NCBI RefSeq assembly: GCF_038396675.1
Contig: NC_088934.1
Location: 33,601,001-33,665,000, forward strand
Length of the DNA: 64,000 nucleotides
Source of the DNA: Hydra vulgaris
Lineage: Eukaryota > Cnidaria > Hydrozoa > Anthoathecata > Hydridae
Reading direction: 5' to 3'
Shown piece by piece: positions 1 to 21,400 of the stretch. A model generated the notes under the pieces. That model worked only from the letters and a program-made list of their open reading frames with translations, was not told the DNA's origin and made no database searches. A program made the position numbers and the translations under genes. How positions within the stretch are numbered: position 1 is the stretch's first letter; each line of letters opens with the position of its first letter.

Positions 1-729
1 AATGTAAAAACCTTTTTTAAATTTTTAAAAAAAGAGAAATTTGTTTACAAAAGATGCAAGTTGACTCAGATTCAGTTTAATTTTTAAGTTTTATAAATGC
101 CATCTTTTTATTGTCTATTTTAATTTCTGTTTTTATAAATATTTGAAATCTTTATTTAGATTGGATTTATTAGGTTAATTATTACTTATTTATTAGATTC
201 TTTTTCATTCATTTCGTTCATAGATGATGTAGTTTTGGTTTAGTATCAATTTTTGTTTTCTTTTGTCTTAATTGTAATGAGTTGTTGTTGTGAAATTAAG
301 CTGATTTATAAGTTTACTCATTTAGTACGTCATTTAGTACTTCAGTACTTCATTTTGTGTCTGAATATATAGCGAGAGTAAACATAGTATTAAAGCTAAA
401 GACAAATTTTCTTAAGAATTCTAAACTGATCTAAAATAAACAGTAAAATTTTTTTTTTCATATGCTTATTAAATCTCATATCATTTTACATATTTTTTAC
501 TAATTTTATTTTTATTAAAATGGAAACTTTTTGCAAGAATATTACAGGTTTAATTGTTTGCTTTTCAAACTTCTAAATATTATAAACTTAATCAAAAGCA
601 ATAACTGTAAATTACTATACATCTTTATTTTAGTGACTGTTCTCAAGGATAAACTTTCATTGAATATCTATTATTACATTAAATTTTTATGTATTTATAC
701 ATTAGATTTGTTATGCATTTTTACATTAG

Positions 730-10623
<9,894 letters not shown>

Positions 10624-11387
10624 AAGATTTTTAAACTCACCATTAAGAGTAGTTTATGATTCAAAGTTTAAAAAACAAAATTTTTAGACAAATATTGCAG
10701 ACCTATATGCTGGGTGTTTACTAAAGTCCAAAGTTTCTAGTATCCAGAAAAGAAATGTTCAGAAAATAAGTTGCATTTCGAAGTGTTACTTCATAACTAA
10801 GTTTTAAGTCGGACAAATAATAAAGTTTATGAGTGGACTCATTTTTTTTATATAAATTTTTTTAATGGAGAGTTATTTTTGTGCTACATTATCTTTTTTA
10901 TGTTCTGTGTTTTATAATCTGTTTGATTTTGTTCTGTGTTTTATAATCTGTTTGATTTTGTTCTGTGTTTTATTTGGTTTTTAAATCAAATTCTAAGTTT
11001 ACTTTAGTAGGGTTAGTGCCAAAAACATACAAAAAAATCTAAAATGTGTTTTTTTATATTTAAAAGTTAAAAGTCTTTTTTTATCTTCTTCTTTTCTAAA
11101 TGACGTTTTTTAAACTTTAATATCAATTATCTTGATAATCAACTTTAAAAAACTTTTTAAGTTTTACATTTATAAAAATGTATATAAAATATATATATGT
11201 ATAAATGATAAATAATGGTATTAGTATATAGGTAAGTACAATAGAAATGTTTAATGGACTACTTCTGTATAATATTGTAGTTAATTTAGTTATATTATTT
11301 ATTCAGTTATTCTGAATAATATTCTTGTTTTAGTTGATAAAAGTTATTTTCAATGTTAAAACAGCTTTGAAAGAAAATTTAATTAAA
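10624..11387. other. Intergenic stretch between the TDRD12-like gene and the HAD hydrolase
   Basis: It holds a 3' UTR with AATAAA, a 29-bp near-tandem repeat of TTCTGTGTTTTATAATCTG (three copies, the last partial, about 10898-10975) and a pyrimidine tract ending TTGTTTTAG at 11333. That AG could be a cis or spliced-leader acceptor for the next gene. No coding sequence is seen. Confidence 0.55.
10819..10824 (+). terminator. Candidate polyadenylation signal of the TDRD12-like gene
   Basis: AATAAA about 195 bases after the TAA stop, followed by T-rich sequence. Such hexamers are common in AT-rich DNA, so this is only a candidate. Confidence 0.45.
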
Positions 11388-12125
11388 ATGAACAGAAATG
11401 TAAAACTTGTGACATTTGATGTTTTCAATACTCTAATCAAAACAAGAGGTTGTATTGGTTCAATATATATGAAAGAAATAAATGGTTTTTTTAAAACAAA
11501 TCAAAACATTGAGACAAAAGAAAAGAATAGTGTAAATACTTTAAATCCTCATATGGTTGAAAAAGAATTTCAAGATGTGTTAAAGCACTTTCAGACTGCA
11601 TACCCAAATTTTGGTTATGGAAAAATTTCAAGCAGGAAATATTGGGATTTAATAGTACAAAAAACATTTAAGAATTTAAATTGCAATTTTAATGATCAGT
11701 TTTCACAAAAGTTATCTGCAACACTGTATGATAATTTTTGTTTGGCTGATTATTGGGAAGTTTTTTCAGATGTTATACCTGCTTTAACAAAACTAAAGAG
11801 TTCTAAGCTAAAAGTTGGTATTATTTCCAATTTTGATGAGCGTTTACCAAAAATCCTTGAGCGTTTGCAGCTTGCTTCATATTTTGACTTCTTTATTATT
11901 TCTGGTTGTTGTGGACTTTATAAACCAGAAAAGCATATTTATAAACTTGCATTAAACAAAGGATTATGTAATCCTAATGAATGCTTACATATTGGTGATG
12001 ATGTAAGTAAAGACTATGATGGTCCTCGCTCTATTGGAATGAATGCATTAATAATTGATAGAACAATGAAAAAAAGTGAGAGACCTTACATAAATTCATT
12101 AGAAGATGTTCTATTGTTTTATTGA
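11388..12125 (+). CDS. HDHD3: HAD-superfamily hydrolase, HDHD3 type
   Basis: A single-exon 245-residue protein, close to the usual length of HDHD3 (about 250). HAD motifs: motif I TFDVFNTL with the nucleophile Asp at residue 11; motif II VGIISNFDERL with Ser147; motif III GLYKPEKHIY with Lys179; motif IV HIGDDVSKDYDG with Asp204/Asp205. An alpha-helical cap segment lies between motifs I and II and includes SSRKYWDLIVQKTF. The position two after the nucleophile is Phe, where phosphatases have the acid/base Asp; haloacid-dehalogenase-type members have Tyr there. The substrate is therefore unclear, as for HDHD3 in general. ATG 11388 is the first ATG in frame and sits just before motif I. The frame is open upstream to 11334, but without an ATG. 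A candidate acceptor AG at 11332-11333 lies in the 5' UTR. Next genes: TDRD12-like 0.76 kb upstream, NOP9 1.2 kb downstream. Confidence 0.9.
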   Translation: MNRNVKLVTFDVFNTLIKTRGCIGSIYMKEINGFFKTNQNIETKEKNSVNTLNPHMVEKEFQDVLKHFQTAYPNFGYGKISSRKYWDLIVQKTFKNLNCNFNDQFSQKLSATLYDNFCLADYWEVFSDVIPALTKLKSSKLKVGIISNFDERLPKILERLQLASYFDFFIISGCCGLYKPEKHIYKLALNKGLCNPNECLHIGDDVSKDYDGPRSIGMNALIIDRTMKKSERPYINSLEDVLLFY

Positions 12126-13360
12126 TATTTGTTATTTTAACTGTTTTTTTAAGTTTTTTTTAATAATTTGTAAATTAATAATTTTATAAAAAAACAAATA
12201 ATACAAAAAGAAAATCATCTTTTAATGGTTTATCTGAACTTATTCAATTTTGGTATTTCTAAACATATTTTAGGTATTTTTATTGATTATTATTTAGTAT
12301 AATATATAATAAAAATGTGTTTTGTACACAGATTTTACTTTTTTCTTTAAACAAATTCACTCCCATCAAAACTAGTAAATTTAGTTTCATGGTAATATGT
12401 GAAGTTTCTTTTTGCTTATTATATTTTGATTAGAAAAAAATATTTTCTAATCAAAAGTTGTATTGCTAAATAAAATTTTTAATATAATTCATCAATAATA
12501 ATTATATCTTGTTTTACTGAACAAAATAAAATAAAATCTATTCATAAAAAAACTATTGAAAAACTTTTCATATAAAAGTTTTAGTCAAGTATATTTATAA
12601 CATAAATATTTGACAATTATTTATTATATAATTACAGGATAGAAATTTATTACATAATTTTGGAAAAAAATATATATACTGTTAAGTTGAAAAATATTTT
12701 ATTTAGGTTTTTTCAGATTGTCTTTTGCTAGTACTAGTAATTAATTTAGTTGGCAACAGTCTGGGAGTCTAGGGTTAAGGGTTTAAAATTTAGGGTGGAG
12801 GGGGTTATGAATTTTGATATTTCAGTCAGGGATGCGGAGTCCCAAAAGGATTCCGGCTTTATAACTATATTTTTATGGTCTCTGGTGTCCAGAAGCTCTA
12901 AACATGTTGGTTAATTAATGACCTGCTATAATAAAAAAAGGTTTTGATGTTTAATGACTTGGAAAATATTGTTTTTAAACCTGGAGTCCCAGAGTCCTTG
13001 CCGCCATTATACCTGATGACTCCTGGTTCGAAAATTTAATTGTTCTTCTGACCTATAAGTCTTGATTTTTTTCCCTATTAGTAGCCCATAAGTCTTTTTT
13101 ATTTTTAAAGCTCCTGGATACCAAAAACTAGAAAGAAGTAATCTTTTTGTGACTTTCAAATCTGGAGTCCTTTTTGGGACTCCGCATCCCTGATTTCAGT
13201 AGTACTAAATTTTAAATGTTTTTGAAATTAAACAACTATTTTTCTAGTTTTTAACAATTTTTATTAAAGTTTTTTAGTTTGCTTTATAATTGTTTATCTT
13301 CTAAGAGTTAAATGTCTTCTCTTATGTGAAGGTATATACAGTTTTGGTAATTTTTTTATC
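12126..13360. other. Intergenic stretch between the HAD hydrolase and NOP9
   Basis: Holds the 3' UTR of the hydrolase with a candidate AATAAA at 12308-12313, a 14-bp perfect hairpin (12424-12456), the hAT-type MITE 12827-13192, and a pyrimidine-rich stretch before the NOP9 ATG. A possible acceptor TATATACAG ends at 13341. No further gene is seen. Confidence 0.6.
12827..13192. mobile_element. 366-bp hAT-type MITE with perfect 8-bp target duplication
   Basis: Left end CAGGGATGCGGAGTCCCAAA; the reverse complement of the right end is the same over about 27 bp with one or two differences. ATTTCAGT flanks both sides (12819-12826 and 13193-13200). CAGGG ends and an 8-bp target duplication are the hAT signature. 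The interior has no coding frame. Confidence 0.93.
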
Positions 13361-15468
13361 ATGAAAAATGATAAGAAAGGAACCGCTAAAGAAAAGGAAA
13401 ATGTTGATAGAAGTGATAAAAAAGGAACGACTAAAGAAAAGGAAAATAATGTTGATAAAAATGATAAGAAAAGAATGACTAAAGAAAAGGAAAATGTTGA
13501 TAGAAAACAAGGCAGACTATCTGAAGATACTATCAATTATTTTAAGCGAGTCGAACAGGTCTTATTAGAAAATGCATTTGAAGACAATGATAATAAAGAA
13601 ACATTTATTAAAAATGTTTCATACCAAATTGAGAATGATGGAAGTCAACTAGCACGTCACACTTTGACAAGTAAAGTTTTTGAACGAATAATTCCCATAA
13701 TGACAAATGATCAATATAAAATGGTTGTGAATATTTTCAAAGACGACATTGAGAAATTATGCACTGATCGATTTGCAAGTCACGTAGTTGAAACCCTTTG
13801 TTGGAGTAATAAAGATCGTTTAGAAAATGCAGAAGTACAATCAACATTTTATAAACTTTGTAAATGTATTAGAAAACTTACAAGTACTCTCATAAGAGAT
13901 GTTTATGGAAGTCATGTAATAAATACAGTGATTCAAATATGTGGTGGAGTTGTTGCACCAGAAGTTATTACTCGTAGTAGAGCATGCAGAGAATCGAACA
14001 AAAAAGCTGCAATTAACAAAAAAAATCTTCAAGGTATTAATTTTAGTGATTGTTTTTTTATTTTTAAGATTTCTTTTTATTATAAGTTGACCTCCCAAGT
14101 TGTGGTTATAAGTTGGTGGACACTTGAAAAAAACATTAAAAATAGCTTTCTTTTCTATTTGCTAATTTTTTATATCATTGTTATAATAATCTTCATGGCT
14201 CTACTCATAGATTTTTGCTTATAAAACTTATAGATAAAACAGATTTTCTTTCTTTAGACATAAGTCTCTTTGATAGTAACTATTCAATTCTTCCTATTAT
14301 CTTCTGATGAGTGAGTACATTTCTATAACTCATTTAATACTTCTGAGGCTGGCTGGTAGTAAGGTTTCTTGAACTATGTGGTAGTTCTCAAAAAGGCTGA
14401 TCCCATCAAAAGCTGTAAAATATCAGGGTATTAGCAGTTTCATATTGCTTGTGGGTGGCGTCCCTGTTAGTGCTTTTAGTGTGCATTGTCAAGGCCACAT
14501 AAAGAGCTCTTAGTAACGACTTTAGAATAACTAGCAGGACTGAGATAACTGCAAAGCTAATTGCTTGGGAAGGGGGGTGCCATTCTATCTATGATTAAGT
14601 CAAGTTCTCTTTAATTTGATTTTGTGATTTCTTTATGAAGATCTTTTTATATTTTGATATATTTTGTCTCTCTGATGAATGCGCCTCCTGTGTAACTTCC
14701 TGGATCCAGGCAGGTATGAATGCTTTTATTCCTTCTTATAGGTTTCAACTCAAGTCTCATTCTACTTCATAGTTTTAACCTTCTTGTGCAGCTACTATAT
14801 CTAATTGTAATCAATTTTTCATCTTTTTCTCAAGAACAACTCTCTTGAGATCAAACTGATCTCAAGAGAGTTGTTCTTGAAAAGTCTGATCTTAATAGGA
14901 TATTGGATAAGGTTGAACTACCTGTAAAATTCTTCTAACTCCACTCTGAATCTATTGGCCATACTCTTCTTACCATTCCAGTTTAACAGGTTAACCCATT
15001 GTTAGACATTCAAATCACTCTGCCTTCTGTTGCTAAAGTCGTTTTAAATTAATGTTGCATTTAATCCCTTAATTCTTAGCACCCATTTGACTAGACATTT
15101 TTAAAATCAGCAAGTTTCAAAGAGTCAAGTTTTTTGTAGCAAGTAATAGTTTGTCTCAGAGACAATCATATTTAACCATTTGATTATAAGAACTCCTTGT
15201 TTTTATATTGATAAATATAAAAACAAGTTTTTATAGTGTTTTGATTTTGTTGAGAGAATTGTTTACTATTTGTTTATGGTAGTCATCTGCTATTTAGTTT
15301 AGAAAACCAATTATGTTTACTCTCTGTTTAAAAGTTTTCTCGACTAAATAATTGCTATGATTGCTTAATTGCAATTCAAGAGTTATTCCTTGTGACAGTG
15401 TGATAGAGTTCTAGATTCAAAGAATCCTGATACTGACCTTCAGTTTAGAATCTGTCCAAAGTCCTGGA

Positions 15469-15499
<31 letters not shown>

Positions 15500-18400
15500 A
15501 AGTATTTTTTTAATTTTATGTAAAAAAGAAAAATAATAAAGAAGCTTTTGGATAATCATTTAAACTTTGAAAATGTTTGAGCTTAGTTTGAATTTACTTT
15601 AATTGGATGAGGTTTGTTTTTAGTGATACTAGTTGTCAAGAATAAATCATTAACTGATTTATTTTTATATAAATCAGATATATTCTGGCAAAGTATAAAG
15701 TTTATTAAACTTAAGTTACAACAAAGTAAAATGTAAAATAATAAATAATTATGACATTAATTATTCAGGTAATAAACACCAAGAGTTAAGTGTATTTGAT
15801 GTACCTAAAGTTTTGAAGAAGTCATTTACCTATTTCTTCAAAGCTATTACTGAGGATGATAATTTTGGAGAGCTACTTTGTCATCGTATGGCTAGTCCTG
15901 TTTTACAAGTGTTGTTATTAGTTACAAGCAAAATTAATACAGAACAGTTGCATATACTTTTACAGTTGATTGCCAGTCGTTCTCAGATTTTTTCATTGAA
16001 AATAGAGGATGAAGAAAAAGATAAAGAGGACATACAACAAAGGTATGAAATATTTTTATACCCTCTTTATAGTATAATTATAATAATTATAATATTATTA
16101 TAATTATTAGTATAATTGATTTGAAGATTCATTTTAAAGGAAAGTTCAAAAAAATATTCTTTTTTAAAAGTAAAGGGCATAAGTTGGATAAGCTACTGCA
16201 TATATTTTTGTATCTTAGTAAAGAATTTGATCATAAATGAAATAAAAAGATGTAGCACTAAATTATGAAGTAAAAAGATGTAGCACTTATGATACGAGAA
16301 ACTATAAACAGTTTAACAGTAATTTAATATATTTAATATATAAACGTAAATAAAAGTTAAAAATATCAACATGACTTTCTTTCTTTAAACTACGCTAAAA
16401 AATATTACACTTACAAACTAAATAAAAATAATAATGCATAGGTATTGAAATCATTGTTATTTTTAGCTATTTTTTAGAAAAAATAAAACTGCCTACATTT
16501 TTCAAAGACCATGATGATTGCAGAAGGATAGTGTGTGTAATTTGTATAAGGAAAAGTGACAGAAATTTCAAAGCATTTCATTTCTGAGATTCATCGCTTG
16601 ATTTCATCAGATGTGAATTTTCAGAATGAAAGAGTGCCACTTGGAATTTGTGTTACATGCCGTTGCAACCTGAAAAAATTAGGTGATGGAGCTAATGCCT
16701 TAAAGGCAATACAACTCTACAGTTTTGATTCCATTGTTGTGAAGCCATTAACAAGACTTACAACATGTTGTGATTGCATTATTTGTCAAATTGCAAAGGT
16801 GAAAGGCAAAGAAAAGCATCCATTTGAAAAGGGTCTTGCATCAAAATCTTTGCAGGAAGAAAGAAAGTCAGTTGAAAAACGATGCACAAAATGCTTGTCT
16901 CTCATTGCTCATGGAATTTTTCGCAATTGCAGTGATACAACTTGCCGTGCAAACATATATCAATTTACATTAGAAGATTCTATGGGGGCAGAACAAGTTG
17001 CTTCATCTATCATTGCATCGAAAGATGCAAAGCTAGTTTGATTTTAATTTCTGAACACCAAACAGAACAACTAAGTCCAGTAAAAAAGTCAATTAAGTTG
17101 GCTTCAAGTGAAAATTTTAAAAGCACAGGTGTCAAAAAGCAGCTAATTGTGCAATCTCTGAAAACACCTCTGAAACATTAGGCCATATCAAACTGATTTT
17201 GGACCTAATGGAACAATCAGAGAGCAATATCAAAAGTTTATTTTATCTGGTGCTGATCTAAAGAAATCAAAAGAATTCGAGAATGCTGTTCATCCACCAA
17301 TACTTCGGTTCCCAGATGAAAAGCTAATCTTAGAAGCTATTCCTCCAATGCAACTTCATTTGCTTCTTGGCGTTGTTATTATCATAATAATACCATCTTA
17401 TTAAGCACTTGATTCAAGTTTTGCCAAAAGCAAAAGAATGTTTGACTTCAATACATATACCATTACAGCCGTATCTTGGTGTTCACTTCAATGGCAATGA
17501 TTGTATGAAAAAAACTGACACTCTGAAGCAGATAACCGTGGCTGATAAGGCATTTGAAGCATCATCCATCTGCCATGTTCTACACTTGTTTCTCCAAGTT
17601 GTTAATTCTTGCTTTGGATGCTCACTCTCTCCAGACTTTGAAAAAAAGATCCAAGAGTTTAAGAGCAATTATCTAAAGTTGACTGTTTCTGTCACACCAA
17701 AAGTTCATGCTGTCTTTTACCATGTTCCACAATTTCTAAAGCACCATAAAACTGGTCTGGAATTTACAGTGAGCAAGCAACAGAGGCACTCCATTCAAAC
17801 TTCAAGCCTCATTAACAAAGATTCAAAAGGATTATGTCTCATCCAGATTATTCCAAACAGCTGTTGAATTGTGTTGTTGATTACAATAGAAAAAAATTCT
17901 AAAAAGCACAAAAGGGTACAACAAAGATATTTGTGATAATTAAATTTAGAAATGTTGTGAATAGTTATTTTACATATTTATTGTGTTTTTTTTTTTTATT
18001 ATTTATTTAATTTTTTATAACAATATAATAAAATATATATTAAAATTATTTGAGCTAATTTAGGCTTTACAATTCCAAAGCAAAGTATTTGAGTAAGTGA
18101 GAAAATTCGGTAATTTCGAAGCTAAATATCTCCCTTGGATTTTAATCCAGGATTTTAAAATTTATTGTTTTGGAGTCCCCAATATATATAGAATTTACCA
18201 TCAAAAGGGCAATTTTGGAGTATTTAGTTGGCAAAAAAGTCAAAATTTCAAACCGTGGTGTATATAGGGATATATGCATGTATGTATATTTATAGAGAGA
18301 AAAAGAGAGAGATGGGAATAAATGTATATTTATATAGTATAATATGTATATTTAGAGAGAGTGAGAGATTGGAATAAAAATTATATAGCTTGATTTAAAC

Positions 18401-21400
18401 TCATTTGTTAATGGTTATAGATTTTTTTTACTTTTATACAATGTTTGCATTTTATTGTTTTTACTTTAATAGCTTGCCAGTTGTTTCAACTGATGAAGTT
18501 GGTAGTCACTTGCTAGAAGCAATAGTCGAAACTGCAAATGAAGAATTTTTAGATAAATTAGCAACAAAATGCTTTAATTATATTTTTGTATCTTTGTGTA
18601 TTCATCCTGTCGCAAACTATATTGCGCAGGCTTTCATGAGGAAAGTTACCAAAAAAGATCAGGTATTTTTTGATTTGGTATTATTGATTATTTATCTCAT
18701 TTTTATTTCTTATAAAAGAGACTCTTTTTTTTTTTAATATATTTGAAAATTATAGTTGCTTTTAACTATGTTTAGTTTTATGAAGTTTTATACAAATTTT
18801 TAAATATATATTATACAATTACTTTTTTTTTAATATTTTGTTTTATTATATTCTTATATTGTTATATACTATATTCTTCTTTCATTATATTCCTTTTAAT
18901 TTGTTTTATTATATTCTTATATTGTTATACTATATTCTTGTTTCATTGTACTCTTTTTTATTTGTTTTATTATATTCTTATATTGTTATAATATATTCTT
19001 GTTTCATCATATTCTTTTTAATTTTTTTTAAATTTCTGAATTTGTTTAGTTTTAATATTTAAATAAGAAATGCTTATAGTAGTTATTTAAATTGTTTTCA
19101 ATTTGCAGAACAGCAGAATAGCAGAATAACTGATGAATTAAAAAACCTTAAATAAATTAAAATAGAAAAATTAACTCGTGTTAACCAGTGGAATGGTTGT
19201 TGACCAACATAATATATATGTTTTATCAATATATATATATATATATATATGTATTTTTTCGATTCAATTTGAAGATATCAATCTAGATAAAAAACTTTTA
19301 GTAATATGTTGTTTGTTTGTTTTCTTTTACAGGCAGAGCTCATAATTAATAAGCTAATAAAGTACATGGAAGATATTTTAGCTGCAGGGCACATGGGTTG
19401 TGTTGTAAAAGGAGCTGAAACAATTTCTCATTTAAAAATGATTGAAAAACAAAAACTTTTTATTAAATCATTATCATCAGCACTTCATATACCTACTTGT
19501 GAATCAGAAAATTCAAAATCATTGGTACAATTAATTCTATCACTTATAACATATGATGTATACTTTAAAACTGACAATCTTACAACTGAAAATAATTCAA
19601 AAGCATCAGAAGAAAAACGTAAGTTGATGAAAAGTGATATTAATTATCATGGTGCATGTTTGCTGAAGCAATGTCTCTCTTTCAAAAAAAGTAAACTCAT
19701 TGTTTCTAGTTTTATGAGTCTTTCATTTGAAGAACTTCTTTGCATTGCCTGCCATCCAAGTGGAAGTTTTGCTTTTGAGGGTTTTTTCCAAAATGTTGAG
19801 ATACCTATTAAAAAAAAAAATAACATGGCTAATACAATGCTGTCGACTTTAGATACTTTAGTATGTGACAAGTTTGGAAGTCGTGTTTTTGATAGCATGA
19901 GGAAGGTATAAAAAAATTGTAATAAAAAAATTAATCAATCTAATAGTAAATTTTATAATATGAAATATATAGTTTATATATAATATAAGTATAGTAAAAA
20001 TATAGTATATAAATATTGTAAAAATAACTAACATAAATATTTAAAAAAATCATACAATATTAAAATGAAATAAAGTAACTTTTAAATAAAAATTGTTTGG
20101 AATTTTGTTTCTTTTTTTTTTTTTTTTTTTTTTTTTTTGTATTTTCAAATTTTAAAAAAAGTGTTGTTTTTAGTTTGTTAATGAGGAAACTCAGAAGAAA
20201 TTAATTGATAAATTGAATAGAGGTTCAACATACATAAAGAAGAATATGTATGGTAGAATTTGTTTGTTTAATACTGGCTTAATGCAACCTAAAGTTGATC
20301 CGTTAATAGAGGCTAAAGAAAAGAAAAGAAAAATAATAAAAGAAATTTTTGAAGTTAATCAGACTGCACCAACACCTAAGAAAAAAACAAAAATTGGTAT
20401 GATATTTGTTAAGTATAAACAAAATATATAGGGTCTGTTGGGGTAATTTGGGTGTAAAAAGTACTTATTTACAACTTTTAAGTTGGAATCTATTTTTGTC
20501 TGTCTTAGCATTGTGACTTCTAAAATAGTTTTGTAAAAGATTGACAGTAATAAGCTTATTAGTAGAAAAATTTAAACTGTTAGTTATAATATACTCAAGT
20601 TACCCCAAGTTACTCAAATTAGGATGGGATAATAAGGGTATAAAAATATTTTAAGTAAAACATACTTTTAGCAGCTGTTATACCCAATTTACTCAACTTA
20701 GTTTGATTGTAGGTATAGTAGAAATAAAATATTAGATGTAATGAAAAAGTTGTATTGAAATTTTGTTTTGTGATATTATTAAACATTAAAAAGTTTTAAA
20801 AAACATTCCATTAAAATCAAGAAGAGGAACTTTTCTAAGATCTATTCTTCGTCAAATCTTTCTCCTGCTTAATGTTAAGATCTAAAGCTGTAGGTAGTAT
20901 TTTTAGTTTTATAATATTTGCCTTTTTTAATACTTACCTAGTAGTTTCAATGCTTCTTTTTTTTCTTTTTTCTCATTTCTTTTTACCACCTCTTCTTTCA
21001 ACCTTTCTAGTACTTTATCAGATGTAAGAACCTCTATACAACTCTCTTGTACCCTTTGTCTCTTTGTCTTAGAATTTTTAAAAGCTGTACGCACATCTTC
21101 AGGTTGATCAGGTGATAGTGTAGTTATAATTGCATCCCTTAGCTTTCTCATACAGTACAATAGGGTCAGTACCTAGGCCAGTTTTGTCTAAATTAAATAT
21201 TCTTTCTGGATGGTTATTTAAATTGTTTTCATCCAGAATGTTTTGATAAATTTTAAAAATTTATCTACCGCATATCTTATATTCTTCTTTCCATCTTCTT
21301 TCAAAATTTATAATGAAGTCATAACCGGGTGTGTCATTTTTAAATAGTGTCTCCCTACCCGCTGACTGTACATAAATGTGTACCATATATTGCAAATCTT

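Noticed and set aside
1..729. Further upstream exons of the TDRD12-like gene
   Set aside because: No stretch shows a convincing acceptor-frame-donor combination; possible short exons cannot be supported by eye.
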